Shown piece by piece: positions 35,001-48,241 of a DNA stretch of 64,000 nucleotides. The stretch lies in assembly GCF_046630445.1 (NCBI RefSeq), contig NC_092333.1, positions 4,550,001 to 4,614,000 on the forward strand, read 5' to 3'. The position numbers and the translations under genes were made by a program. Source of the stretch: Rutidosis leptorrhynchoides. Taxonomy: Eukaryota > Streptophyta > Magnoliopsida > Asterales > Asteraceae. Numbering within the stretch: the stretch's first letter is position 1; each line of letters starts with the position of its first letter. Under the pieces are notes generated by a model, which worked only from the letters and a program-made list of their open reading frames with translations, had not been told where the DNA came from and made no database searches.

Positions 35001-35275
35001 TGTTATAATTTTAGGAGTTTATAACTACCTTTAGTGGGTTTGTTCTCGGCTATAGGCTACTAATAAATTTAAAATAAAAGAGAGTAAAAGAATGGTGATA
35101 TATGAAATATATTCTATATATGTTAATTGGTGTATCCACTGATTACAATCGATCGCATATTTATAGTATAATAATTCACTGTGCAGTTAGGTGCACAGTA
35201 ATATCCGTGAATTTGTAATCGAATAAACTTTACTTTATCAAAAGTGTTGGCCATAAGTGTTGGCCATATATAACA
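35001..35275 (-). repeat. 3' LTR of D2
   Basis: 275 bp, TGTTATAA...ATATAACA. 25 bp shorter than its partner (48242-48541), which carries two small tandem duplications (ATATCCGTGAATT and TATCAAAAGTGT). Confidence 0.92.
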
Positions 35276-35437
35276 CTCGCCCTTGAACGACAATTTTGTT
35301 TTATTAAAAATCAACTACATGTTACTTCCTCGTTAAAAACCTTGCTAAAGAAAAATCCAGTGGGATAAAAACTTTAGTCAAGGGAAAAAGAGTGCAGCAT
35401 AGAGTTGACTCCCCCTCAAGTAGACGTCGCTGAGTCG

Positions 35438-36661
35438 TCACATGTTTTGAACATGCCTCATGCCAATATTGTGAACATGCGTTCTGAAAATAGCAGTTGG
35501 AAGTGCTTTGGTGAAAAGATCGGCAGAGTTTTTGCTGGATTGAACATATCTCATTTTAATCTGGTTGTCTTTGATGAGATCTTGAGTGTATGAGAAGAAT
35601 CTAGGAGGTATGTGTTTCGTTCGGTCACTTTTGGTATACCCTTCTTTCATCTGTGCTATGCAAGCTGCATTATCTTCATAGATAGTTGTTGGACTTTTAT
35701 CGCGTTCTAGTCCACAAGAATCAGTAATGAGTTGTGTCATTGATCTCAACCAAAAACATTCCCGAGTAGCTTCATGTAATGCAATCACTTCGGCATGATT
35801 TGATGATGTTGCAACAAGTGTTTGTTTTTGAGAACGCCATGATATTGCGGTACCTCCATTTAGGAATACATATCCATTTTGAGATTTAGCTTTATGTGGA
35901 TCGGATAAATAACCTGCATCTGCATAACCAACCAAATCTTGTTTTGATTCGTTAGAATAAAATAATCCTAAATCAGTAGTTCCTCGAAGGTATCGAAATA
36001 TGTGTTTGATCCCATTCCAGTGTCTTTTGGTAGGAGCTGAGCTGAACCTTGCCAACAAACTAACTGCAAAAGAAATGTCAGGTCTTGTACAATTTGTAAG
36101 ATACATAAGAGCTTCAATTGCACTAAGATATGGTACTTCTGGTCCCAGGATATCTTCATGATCTTTACAGGGACGAAATGGATCAGTGTCAACATTAAGT
36201 GATCTAACAACCATAGGAGTACTTAATGGTTTTGCCTTGTCCATATTGAAACGTTTTAAAATCTTTTCTGTATAAGTTGTTTGATGTACAATTAAACCAT
36301 TAGGCATATGCTCAATCTGCAAACCAAGGCAATACTTAGTTTTTTCGAGATCTTTCATTTCAAATTCTTTCTTTAGAAGTTGGATGGCTTCATGGATCTC
36401 TTTATTTGTACCTATGATGTTAAGATCATCGACATAAACGGCTATGATCACATATCTGAATGTTGTTTTCTTAATGAATACACATGGGCAAATAAGATTA
36501 TTGGTATACCCTTTGCATATCAAGTAATCACTTAATCGTTTATACCATATGCGACCCGATTGTTTCAACCCATATAAAGACCTTTGTAACTTGATTGAGT
36601 ACATTTCTTTGGATTTTGTATTGGTTGCTTTTGATACCTTAAATCCTTCAGGTATCTTCAT
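35438..36661 (-). pseudogene. D2 pol C-terminal part, RT and RNase H
   Basis: 407 codons: from the KIPEGFKV block of RT through YGLKQSGRIWY, YVDD, and RNase H with the catalytic Glu kept (SSNHAEVIAL) to ADLFTKALPT. It is separated from the upstream RT segment by a frameshift in a short TA run at about 36658-36672. It pairs with 33160-34380 of D1. Confidence 0.9.
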
Positions 36662-37008
36662 ATATATATATCACTATCAAGTGATCCATATAGATAAGCA
36701 GTCACAACATCCATGATATGCATTTCTAAATTTTTAGAAACTGTCAGACTGATTAAGTATTTAAAAGTAATTGCATCCATAACAGGAAAATGAGTTTCAT
36801 CATAATCAATTCCTGGTCTTTGAGAAAAATCTCGAGCTACAAGTCTAGCTTTATACCTTGTAACTTCATTTTTCTCATTTCTTTTTCGCACAAAAATCCA
36901 TCTATATCCCACAAGTTTCACATCTTTAGGTGTGAGAATGATAGATCCGAAAACTTTTCTTTTATTGAGTGATTCAAATTCAGCTCGTATTGCTCCTTTC
37001 CAATGATC
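36658..37008 (-). pseudogene. D2 pol, RT N-terminal part
   Basis: Open frame with VGYRWIFVRKRNEKNEV and ARLVARDFSQRPGIDY, the first RT blocks. It begins after a stop (TGG to TGA, near 37009) shared with the segment above and ends at the TA-run frameshift. Corresponds to 32820-33165 in D1. Confidence 0.85.
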
Positions 37009-37512
37009 TCAATCATGTCTATTTTGACATTTCATGACAGATTTTGGTTCTGGATCATCATCATCAATCATGATGTCATATGCAACATTATATAAAAATA
37101 TCTCATCATGATTTTTCATTTCATTTCGGTTCCATAATATTTTTGAATGTGCATAATTGATTGAAAATTCCGTATTTACATCATCAATCTCGTCTGCAGA
37201 AGGAGTATTGATTTGTGGTTCTTCTTGAACACTTTCTTTTACCGCATTATCAGCTGATTTTCTTTTTTGAGGATTTTTATCTTTGAAACCAATTGGTCTC
37301 CCATGTTTCTGGCGTGGCAAAGACTTAAAAGTGACATTATTGCCAGCTTTTGGAATTTCAATTCGAGCTGGAGCATTTGCTGCTGGTATATATGATTTAG
37401 TCACTCTTTTTGTATCTGTAAATGCATCAGGCAATTTATTCGCAAGTTCTTGCATATGCATTATTTTTTGAACTTCGATCTCGCATTCTTTTATGTGAGG
37501 ATCAAGATACAT
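37009..37512 (-). pseudogene. D2 pol, linker between integrase and RT
   Basis: 167 codons matching the D1 linker (KIMHMQELANKLPDAFTDT, IEIPKAGNNVT, RKSADNAVKESVQEEPQ). Flanked by stops: TGT to TGA on the upstream side near 37522, TGG to TGA at the end. Confidence 0.85.
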
Positions 37513-37524
37513 TAATTGAGGTTC

Positions 37525-38196
37525 TCACCATGAAACATCATTTTCTTTATTTTTTATTTCTCTCCCTAATCTAGGGAACAACGTTTCATTAAAGTGACCA
37601 TTAGCAAAACGTACTGTAAAAACATCACCCGTCATGGGTTCAATATATCTTATGATTGAAGATGTTTCATATCCAACATATATTCTCATCCTTCTTTGAG
37701 GACCCATTTTAGTGCATTGTGGTGGTGTGATTGGAATATAAACCGCACAACCAAATGTTCTAAGGTGGGAAATATTTGATTGATGGCCAAATGCAAGTTG
37801 CAAGGGAGAATATGTATGACTTGCACTTGGTCTAATGCGAATTAATGATGTAGCATGTAAAATTGCATGACCCCATACAGATACTAGGAGTTTTGTTCTC
37901 ATTATCAATGGTCTAGCTATTAACTGCAATCGTTTGATTAGTGATTCGGCTAAACCATTTTGTGTATGCACATGGACAACAGGATGTTCAACAACAATCC
38001 CAATAGACATGCAAAAATCATTAAATGCTTGAGATGTAAACTCACCAGCATTATCCATTCTCACCCTTTTAATAGTATAATCAGGGAAATGTGTTCTCAA
38101 TTTAATAATTTGAGCAAGGAATTTTGCAAATGCCATGTTTCGACTTGATAATAGACAAACATGAGACCATCTACTAGATGCGTCTATTAGGACCAT
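37525..38196 (-). pseudogene. D2 pol, integrase core with intact catalytic Glu
   Basis: 223 codons: VLIDASSRWSHV, RMDNAGEFTSQAF, then QNGLAESLIKRL. This keeps the Glu that is an amber codon in D1. A one-base deletion near 38265 puts the upstream integrase and zinc-finger region into another frame. Confidence 0.88.
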
Positions 38197-38503
38197 GAAA
38201 TATCTAAATGGTCCACATGGTGGATGAATTGGTCCACATATATCACCTTGAATTCTTTCAAAAACATTGGTGATTCTTTTTCAACCTTAAGAGGTGATGG
38301 TCTTATTATCAATTTTTCAAGTGAGCGTTGATGTACATGGGATAATTGCATCATGAGGGATCTTTTGATCCGTTAATGGATGTCCATGTGTATTTTGAAT
38401 TATTATTTTCATCATTGTTGATCCTGGGTGGCCTAATCCTTCATGCCACAGATTGATCATTACAGGATCACATGCCTTTTCATTAACTATCATGTGTGTT
38501 TCT

Positions 38504-38581
<78 letters not shown>

Positions 38582-38919
38582 GTAAACCAGAACTAAGTCT
38601 TGGTAGTTTTTCAATCACATGCTTCTTGTCAGTGATACTTAAATATTTATCATTTTCTGTAGTCACTGACTGATAATCATATCCATTTTGGTATATGTCA
38701 GAGAAACTTAACAAATTTCTCTTTGACATGGGAGAAAATAAGGCATTTTTTATCAGAAAATTTGTACCGTTTGGTAACATAAATTTTGCTTTTCCCATTC
38801 CTTTTATTAAATCCGCAGGACCTGATATAGTATGTACCGTTCCTTCTGTTGCTTTAAAATCAGTGAAATATTTTTTAGATTTGAGTATAGTGTGTGTGGT
38901 ACCACTGTCTGCAATATAA
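38197..38919 (-). pseudogene. D2 pol, protease and zinc-finger region with a TA microsatellite
   Basis: Protease near 38880-38919 (ADSGTTHTIL), then SKRNLLSFSDIY and KLPRLSSGLHY. Right after this the coding sequence turns into a TA run (38508-38580) that reads as alternating Ile-Tyr; D1 has a plain TATACACATATAAATG there. Beyond it the HHCC zinc-finger region is recognisable (GLGHPGSTMMK) but frameshifted. Confidence 0.85.
38508..38580. repeat. (TA)n microsatellite inside D2 pol
   Basis: About 72 bp of TA, grown from a short TATACACATAT seed that is preserved in D1 (about 31300-31311). Confidence 0.93.
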
Positions 38920-39017
38920 TGATCCCCATCATTTGACTAATTTTGCACTCCAGTAGTATTCATCATGAACTTCAAAATATGAGAAACAAATAATGAGTTC
39001 ATAATTCATCAATATAT

Positions 39018-41550
39018 TGTAACGACCCGACCAAAACCGTTATTGACGGCGCCGTTAACTTAGGTCCCGTTGCGTGGTCGTAGTCCCTATATGAGACTCG
39101 TTTGACCAAAATTATGTCGCATTCATTTGAAACGTACAAGACTTGCAAAGTTTAGTTTACAAACAATTCGACAACAAGTTTAAGATTACAAAAATTGTAA
39201 AGTATAAATGAAATAACTTGCGACATAATATAAGTTGAAAATCACAGTTGCTATAAATAGCGTAAGTATGTATGCTTTAAGGTTTAATCCAAAAGTGCTA
39301 TCACTAGCGTATGCATGTATGCTTGACCTCAAGCAAGAAATCAAAGTGTGCGGAAGCATGTATCAAGTAGCCGAGTATGAACCTGAGAAACATATAGAAA
39401 ACTGTCAACGAAAAACGTTGGTGAAATCATAGATGTATTTGTAAACGTTGTTTTTGAACCACAAGATTTAGTATTCCCATAGTTGATTATCAAAATCGTT
39501 TGCATTCCAAAAGTATTGTTCGCGAGCACCCAATTATCAAGACTTAACGTTTCCTTCCATAGAACCCCATCACAATAGTGTTAGAACATACACTGTTTCT
39601 CGAAAATATATTTCATCTGTAGATGGTAGCGAACCGTCCGTAATGAGGGTTTGTCAAACCCGTATGGCCACACAATATAAGTTCTCGCTTACACCCTGCA
39701 AGTGTAACTAATGATAATCGAATTGAGGATTTTTGTTCTAACTCGCTGTGGAATGTTTGTTTTCCTTGTACTTGTGTTCAAAGTATAAAAGTAAGTAGTA
39801 CAAAATGTAACAAAGTATATGTTTCTCAGCCCACAATTTAAAAGTATAAAAAGTTGTTGAACAGGTGGGACTATGATCTCACCTCGAGTGCACGAGTATA
39901 AAAGTACTTCACAAAGTAACGTATGCATGAAAGTTGTTTAGCCTTGACCTAAACAAGTAAGTTGTGTCAATTAACCAGTTACGATACAAGATCGGGTGAA
40001 ATGTGTTCAATTAGTCCTATGGCTCGTTAAGACTCGAAAAGTATAGCATGTGAATCACGTTGTCAAGTTTCATGCGAGAATGAAGTATAAAAGCATGTTA
40101 GAACGATTGCATAAACGTTTGGTTAAGTTTGGCTAAAAGTCAAACTTGGTCAAAGTCAAAGTCAACGATGTCGGGTCGGGTATCCGACAATTTTTCTAAG
40201 TTATATAATCATATATGAGCATGTTGGCCAAGTTTCATGTTAATCGGAGGTCCGTAGCATATCAAACATTTTACGTCAAATGACCAAGCAAAACAGCCAG
40301 TTTTAGTACAATGGGACGGCGTCCCAAATGGCTAGACGGCGTCCCACATTGAAGGGTGGGACGGCGTCCTGATATCCTAGACGGCGTCTAGGTTCAAAAG
40401 GTGGGACGGCGTCTAGGAGGTTGGGACGGCGTCCCAAGAGGCTTACAGGTCCTGTTTGCAGAAAACACAAGGCACGAGCCAAACTTCAATCAATCCTAGT
40501 TTATGATCCGCAAACAATCAAGACATGTATTTTATATCACCGGAAAGCTCTTTCGACAAGGAACACAACTAGATACATTTCCTAAATCAAATTTATCATT
40601 TTAGACAACAAAAATCTCTTCGAAAGTTCGTTAAACGTTCCAAAACAAGGTTTCAAGTTCATCAATTGCAATTCAAGTTTCGGGAATCCGATTTATACAT
40701 ATGATATGCCGTTTTGAAGGTAATGAAACATGTAATACAACTAAACACTTATCAATAACATTAATAAGCATTCAACGCATCAAAAGTTCGTTTTAAGAGT
40801 TGTCAAACCCTAACCAAACCTCAAAATCACTAATCATGTTAATGTAAGGTTTTCATGTCAATCAACACACCAAAACGAAGCTATTGAAGTAACTAACACT
40901 TTGAACACACAAACATTAACATCTAAACACATTTCATCATCCAAAATCAAAGATTAAGCATACACTTTTCATTTTCAAGCTAGTTACACCAAAACATCAA
41001 GATCGAACATACAAATCATATATTCATGTTATACACGAGCCATAGACACTAAATAACAACATTTCAAGTCAAAAACACGAATTTGAGAAATCTAGAGTTT
41101 TAGAAATGTTACCCAAAATCGATGAAGTTAGTATCAAATCGTAGAGAATGACGAGAGGATTAAGAATATGTAGTCGGATTTGTTGTGAGCTTCCAAGATT
41201 GAATTTAGATGATGAATGAATGGAATGGGTTTGTGTGTGTGTTCTTGAGATGGAGAGAAAAGAGATGAGGGAGATGATAGAATGAAAACAAAATGGGTTG
41301 ACTAGTTGACCTAGTCAACTAGTTTGCCCATTTGGCAACTCCGGTCCCTCGAGTTTCAAAGCGGGTGCGGGATTTAACCGATCGAATATTTTTAAAACGC
41401 AAGTTAACGAGAGATGTTGTAATCGAATAACGGGGTTATCAAGAACATTAGTTAACGAAGTGTACGAGTATAGGTGACGAGAGATGTCATTTTAGAAAAA
41501 AAAAAAACGGTGTTAAAAATAAATTTAACGGAAAAACGCGGGATGTTACA
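39018..41550 (-). repeat. 3' LTR of E1
   Basis: 2533 bp. It holds six GGACGGCGTCC-type near-palindromes at about 40311-40437; two of them are TTGGGACG G CGTCCCAA (40421-40437) and CCTAGACG G CGTCTAGG (40376-40392). The partner LTR has five, the difference being a short deletion between two copies. Short ORFs (39235-39432 and so on) recur in both LTRs and are not genes. Confidence 0.93.
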
Positions 41551-43680
41551 TTATCCACACCTCAAAAGAAATTTCGTCCCGAAATTTAGTTGGAAGTAGT
41601 AGTTGTTGAATCTTCCTCGAGATCTTGTGTTGCCAATTCTACGAGTGAGGGAGGAGTACGTTCTAGGGTATTTCAACGAACTTTGACGGTCGGGGTTTAA
41701 CGTCGTCTTAAAGTTTGGGTTCACAATTCATGGTTTCAACAGGTCCTTCTAGGAATGAAGTTTATCGTCGATAGTAAGCTTATCGAAAAGGAATGACAAG
41801 TTCTTGTTTCGCAAAACACGTCTTTAAGTTGATACATCGAATGTAGGATAAACGGAGACTCGAAATGAGCCGAAAAATCTAAACGGCTAGCAACGGGTCT
41901 AAAACGCCCCAAGATTTCAAAAGGATTAAAATATCACGGATTTAGCTTTCTATGTTTCCCGAAACGGATTACACCTCCTCAAAGTGCGACTTTTAACGTG
42001 ACGCGGTTTCCCATGGAATTCGAAAGGTTTACGTGTAACATCGGCATAGTTCCTGGTGATTACGAGTCGCGTTGGGTCTTGCTTGAATATGAATAAATCC
42101 TCTCGATTGCTCATGAATAAGCTCGGCCCCGGTGAATTGATCATCGTTTACTTGGTTTCGACAAAAAGGAGGATGATGTTTCCGGTCACATGTGGTTTCA
42201 AAAGGTGTGACGTTAAAACTCGAATGAAAATCATTGTAGTACGAGGATTAAGCTAAAGGAAAATACTTTTCTCAAGTAAATTTGAAGTTAGTAATACAAC
42301 TCGTATTATGGATTCTAAGGTTTAAATCGTATGTTTGTTCGGTCCGTCGGGTTGCGGATGGTACGCGGTACTCATGTCTAAATGTGGTCCCGAGGCTTTT
42401 TGTGAGGCACTCCGAAGTCTAGAAATGAAACGAAGATCTCGGTCCGAAACGGAGTACATTCCGTAAGGTATATTTGAACAAATCCGTTAGGACTCGAAAA
42501 CGTTAGTTAGAATAAGTTTCTCAAGAAATTTGCGTTGCGGAAGATTTATCGGTTTCCAAAAACGTTCGTCGGGACTATTCACCCTCGAGGTGAATACTAG
42601 CATAACGTGAAGAGTCTCTCTCCATTGAGAATTTAAAATAAAAGATTTCCTGAACCGGAATTACGAGTGTAAGGCGAGAGAAGTTTCCACCTCGATGCGA
42701 GCATAACGAGTAAGTTGTAGTTAGTCAATAAGACTGTGCGAGGACGAGATAGTATACACGTGTAACGTATGGTCAAAGTTGGGAGAATTCGTCATTCATT
42801 CGGAAGCATAAATATAGTTCGACAATAATCGAAGATGTGTCCCTGGTATGGTGGTTGTCAGTACTTTCGGAGTTTTCAGATGTCCAAACATGAAAGGATG
42901 AAGTCATGTACATGGCACATGGTGGTGATTAGGTTGATCGAGTCTAACCACCATCACGTGTCATTAGAACTTTGGCATGAATTACCGTAATATAACCACG
43001 TTGATCGAGTGTCGTTATATTACGCTAACTCATACCTCCATTCCCACATCACTCCATAGATTCAAGTTCGTGTCATCGTGAAGACCTAAAATGAACAAAA
43101 TGTAACGATGTCTCAAACGTGACTCGTATTAAATCGAAAGAATTTCTGCAACTCTAAGGAAGCGTTCCCCGAGAGAAGTGTATAAATGATTATTCACGTC
43201 AATGCGGTTCGAGTCAGACAAAAATGTACTTAGGTATGAAAAGAGTAACGAGTCATGATAACGAGTAGTACGCAACCGTAGTGATAAATAGTGATGACGA
43301 TACTCATCTAGAGTAGTGGTGGTAACTTTACAACACTTGTGGATAGTAAGCTGAGACGGGGTGGATAACAACCAAGGAGTCAGAATTCCCGAACTAGAGT
43401 GACTAACGAAGTCGTGGTCATCCGTACGCGTATAAACCTTGAATTCGCGTGTATTACCAAAAAGTGGCGGAATACGAGTTCGTATGATGAAGGTTGGGTA
43501 CCATTAAAAAGTTTGCCTAATGCACAAGTATTCAAGTAAGTGCTATCTATAGCAAATGTATGTCAGAATGCAATGACTAACTATCCGGTTGTAGTCTAGA
43601 TTCACTAATGCGTCCTAACGACTCTGTCAGACACACTAATGCATATCCTAGTTCCCTACAACCAACGCTCTGATACCACT
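41551..43680 (-). other. E1 interior without coding capacity
   Basis: 2130 bp. Near 41551-41585 lies the plus-strand primer region (reverse of GGGACGAAATTTC). At the other end are the primer site (GCTCTGATACCA read on the plus strand, 43667-43678) and the leader motif (43591-43652). Between them I see scattered short ORFs but no recognisable protein motif. Confidence 0.8.
43667..43678 (-). promoter_or_regulatory. primer binding site of E1
   Basis: TGGTATCAGAGC on the minus strand, two bases from the 5' LTR; it sets the orientation of E1. Confidence 0.93.
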
Positions 43681-46191
43681 TGTAACGACCTGACCAAAAC
43701 CGTTATTGACGGCGCCGTTAACTTAGGTCCCGTTGCGTGGTCGTAGTCCCTATATGAGACTCGTTTGACCAAAATTATGTCGCATTCATTTGAAACGTAC
43801 AAGACTTGCAAAGTTTAGTTTACAAACAATTCGACAACAAGTTTAAGATTACAAAAATTGTAAAGTATAAATGAAATAACTTGCGACATAATATAAGTTG
43901 AAAATCACAGTTGCTATAAATAGCGTAAGTATGTATGCTTTAAGGTTTAATCCAAAAGTGCTATCACTAGCGTATGCATGTATGCTTGACCTCAAGCAAG
44001 AAATCAAAGTGTGCGGAAGCATGTATCAAGTAGCCGAGTATGAACCTGAGAAACATATAGAAAACTGTCAACGAAAAACGTTGGTGAAATCATAGATGTA
44101 TTTGTAAACGTTGTTTTTGAACCACAAGATTTAGTATTCCCATAGATGATTATCAAAATCGTTTGCATTCCAAAAGTATTGTTCGCGAGCACCCAATTAT
44201 CAAGACTTAACGTTTCCTTCCATAGAACCCCATCACAATAGTGTTAGAACATACACTGTTTCTCGAAAATATATTTCATCTGTAGACGGTAGCGAACCGT
44301 CCGTAATGAGGGTTTGTCAAACCCGTATGGCCACACAATATAAGTTCTCGCTTACACCCTGCAAGTGTAACTAATGATAATCGAATTGAGGATTTTTGTT
44401 CTAACTCGCTGTGGAATGTTTGTTTTCCTTGTACTTGTGTTCAAAGTATAAAAGTAAGTAGTACAAAATGTAACAAAGTATATGTTTCTCAGCCCACAAT
44501 TTAAAAGTATAAAAAGTTGTTGAACAGGTGGGACTATGATCTCACCTCGAGTGCACGAGTATAAAAGTACTTCACAAAGTAACGTATGCATGAAAGTTGT
44601 TTAGCCTTGACCTAAACAAGTAAGTTGTGTCAATTAACCGGTTACGATACAAGATCGGGTGAAATGTGTTCAATTAGTCCTATGGCTCGTTAAGACTCGA
44701 AAAGTATAGCATGTGAATCACGTTGTCAAGTTTCATGCGAGAATGAAGTATAAAAGCATGTTAGAACGATTGCATAAACGTTTGGTTAAGTTTGGCTAAA
44801 AGTCAAACTTGGTCAAAGTCAAAGTCAACGATGTCGGGTCGGGTATCCGACAATTTTTCTAAGTTATATAATCATATATGAGCATGTTGGCCAAGTTTCA
44901 TGTTAATCGGAGGTCCGTAGCATATCAAACATTTTACGTCAAATGACCAAGCAAAACAGCCAGTTTTAGTACAATGGGACGGCGTCCCAAATGGCTAGAC
45001 GGCATCCCACATTGAAGGGTGGGACGGCGTCCTGATATCCTAGACGGCGTCTAGGTTCAAAAGGTGGGACGGCGTCCCAAGAGGCTTACAGGTCCTGTTT
45101 GCAGAAAACACAAGGCACGAGCCAAACTTCAATCAATCCTAGTTTATGATCCGCAAACAATCAAGACATGTATTTTATATCACCGGAAAGCTCTTTCGAC
45201 AAGGAACACAACTAGATACATTTCCTAAATCAAATTTATCATTTTAGACAACAAAAATCTCGTCAAAAGTTCGTTAAACGTTCCAAAACAAGGTTTCAAG
45301 TTCATCAATTGCAATTCAAGTTTCGGGAATCCGATTTATACATATGATATGCCGTTTTGAAGGTAATGAAACATGTAATACAACTAAACACTTATCAATA
45401 ACATTAATAAGCATTCAACGCATCAAAATTTCGTTTTAAGAGTTGTCAAACCCTAACCAAACCTCAAAATCACTAATCATGTTAATGTAAGGTTTTCATG
45501 TCAATCAACACACCAAAACGAAGCTATTGAAGTAACTAACACTTTGAACACACAAACATTAACATCTAAACACATTTCATCATCCAAAATCAAAGATTAA
45601 GCATACACTTTTCATTTTCAAGCTAGTTACACCAAAACATCAAGATCGAACATACAAATCATATATTCATGTTATACACGAGCCATAGACACTAACTAAC
45701 AACATTTCAAGTCAAAAACACGAATTTGAGAAATCTAGAGTTTTAGAAATGTTACCCAAAATCGATGAAGTTAGTATCAAATCGTAGAGAATGACGAGAG
45801 GATTAAGAATATGTAGTCGGATTTGTTGTGAGCTTCCAAGATTGAATTTAGATGATGAATGAATGGAATGGGTTTGTGTGTGTGTTCTTGAGATGGAGAG
45901 AAAAGAGATGAGGGAGATGATAGAATGAAAACAAAATGGGTTGACTAGTTGACCTAGTCAACTAGTTTGCCCATTTGGCAACTCCGGTCCCTCGAGTTTC
46001 AAAGCGGGTGCGGGATTTAACCGATCGAATATTTTTAAAACGCAAGTTAACGAGAGATGTTGTAATCGAATAACGGGGTTATCAAGAACATTAGTTAACG
46101 AAGTGTACGAGTATAGGTGACGAGAGATGTCATTTTAGAAAAAAAAAACGGTGTTAAAAATAAATTTAACGGAAAAACGCGGGATGTTACA
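43681..46191 (-). repeat. 5' LTR of E1
   Basis: 2511 bp, very similar to 39018-41550 by eye; the main difference is the missing near-palindrome copy, plus a shorter A run (10 against 12) and scattered substitutions. Implies moderately recent insertion. Confidence 0.93.
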
Positions 46192-46399
46192 TATATTACA
46201 TTCAAAATATGTTATAAACGAAAGTACATAATAAGGAAAACATATAGTAAAGTAGATATGGTATAGATCTTAAATCTACATCCATTTATTTGATAGGAAC
46301 ATATAATAGGGGTTTTATTCATTAAAGTAGTCACTTGTTGGCTCAGTGATTTTTGTATCAAGGTCATCCACAAGGTTCGCCTCTTTTCCTTTTCCCTTT

Positions 46400-47375
46400 A
46401 GGGATTCTTGATATTGATTAACAGAATATTGATTTGTTCGACAGTTTTTAGACCAACGGCCAATTTTACCACATCGATAACAAGAATCTTCAATATTCTT
46501 TAAAGAGCTTCCTTCAACATAATGATTTGTGGGATTGTATGGTAGTTAAAATTTATAATTTTGTGAATTATTATTTATTTGTCCACGACCACCGTAACCA
46601 CCATGACCACGACCACCACCACGTCCATTACCATAAGGGTGATTTCGAACACAGTTATGAATTTTATTATTGTTATGGTAATTTCTATGATGATGGTTTT
46701 GTCCAATATGACCACGACCTCGCCCACCTCCTCGTCCAGGTGCATTTCTTTTTTTATTATTATTAATGTTAATAGCATTAGTTTCGGGGAATGCTAGCGC
46801 ACCCGTAGGACGAGATTCTTGATTCTTCATCAGTAATTCTTTATTCACTTCTGCAACTAAGAGATAAGTTTGAAGTTTGGAAAATTTTTTGTAATTTTGC
46901 AATCTTAAATTTTCTTGTATAGTAATGTTTGCAGAATGCATTGTGGAGAAAGTTTTCTCCATCATATCAGCATCACTTATTTCTTGACTACAAAATTGAA
47001 GCTTTGAACAGATCTTGAACATGATCGAGCTGTATTCACTTACCTTTTTAAAGTCTTGGAACCTTAGATTTCTCCATTCTTCCCTCCCAGCTGGGAGTAA
47101 TATTTCCTTTTGATTATCGAATCTACTCTTGATACTTTCCCATAAAACATGTGGATCTTTGATAGTGAGATACATATGTTTTAAGGTGATGTCAATATGT
47201 TTGCGAATAAAAGTAATTGATTCTAATTTATCTTGATCAGAACAAGTATTGTTTCCTTTAAAGTTTCTAGAATACCCAATGATCCAAGATTTATTTCTAC
47301 ATCCATGACCCATGATGTGTAGTTTGTTCCCGATACGTCTAGGGCATCAAACTCAAGCTTTGATAAGTTTGACAT
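46400..47375 (-). pseudogene. D2 gag, frameshifted
   Basis: The start ATG at 47375 reads MSNLSKLEFDALDVSGTNY, the same type as D1 gag. A frameshift near 47260-47290 moves the rest into the frame that runs 47313-46546: HVLWESIKSRF, WRNLRFQDFKKVSEYSS, DADMMEKTFSTM, a Gly-Arg/His-Asn-rich linker, ending early at 46546. A knuckle remnant CYRCGKIGRWSKNC lies near 46455-46495 in another frame, with Arg in place of the zinc-binding His. Confidence 0.82.
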
Positions 47376-48241
47376 TTTCTATTTTCAGAAAGATGAACAA
47401 CATAAATTATAATCATAATCAGTTTCTAACAACATGAAATTAGAATCATTTTAAATTCATAAGTAGCAAACAACAAAATAATGGTATGATTACAAATAAT
47501 AAAACCACAAGGGCAGGATAGAATATAGGTTCACCCGGTGGTATATTAGCAACAATGATGATAGTTAATATGACCAATACAATAGGAAAAATCATCCTTG
47601 TGTGAATCAACTTTACAAAAACTTTTTGAGAGCGGTAATCTGAGAAAATGAAGATTGATTTGTGAAAATGTGAAAACGGAGATGTTTATTTTATATTTGA
47701 AAAATATAGTCGATGTAACGTCGTCAGTTGACGTTAACAACCGTTATGTATATATGACAGTTGTAACGTCGTTAACGAATGTTATGTACTCGTTATATTA
47801 AAAATAATTTTAATAAAAGAATTTTATTAGTATAAATATGATTACTATAATATACATTTAGTATAAATACATTTAGTATAAATACGAAGATTAAGAGAAT
47901 AAACATATTATGCATAAATAATAAATTTAAGAATAAATATTAGTATGCATGAAATAAATAATGATTAATTGCATAAGTAATCATAAATATTAGATAACAT
48001 AAATATAAATGTTAGTGAAGTTAATAATAGTTAGATTACAGAAATATAATTCAGCCGGTATAACCGACCATATATAACTTAAATAACATAAATATAAATG
48101 TTAGTTATGATGATAATAATATTTACCTTACTAATAAATAATAGAAGATATCGTTAAAGAATTTTTTTTTATTACCTTGATTAGTGACTTGTGCTTGCTT
48201 AGATAAACCTTGATTATACGGAGCACTTCGTGCTGATAATG

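Larger units (their letters stand above)
39018..46191 (-). mobile_element. non-coding LTR element E1 (LARD-like)
   Basis: TSD TATAT (39013-39017, 46192-46196). LTRs 39018-41550 and 43681-46191 (2.5 kb) around an interior of only 2130 bp. The primer site lies on the minus strand at 43667-43678, so E1 is in minus orientation, the same as its host D2. The interior has no gag, protease or RT that I can find in any frame, so E1 depends on another element. LTR ends (GGTCGGGTCGTTACA) and primer site match A1, and the leader matches C1 and G1: a Ty3/gypsy derivative. Confidence 0.93.

Noticed and set aside
39235..39432. 65-codon ORF repeated identically at 43898-44095 (and the minus ORFs beside it)
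   Set aside because: The repetition is explained by the two LTRs of E1; the frame has no recognisable protein and no selection signal.
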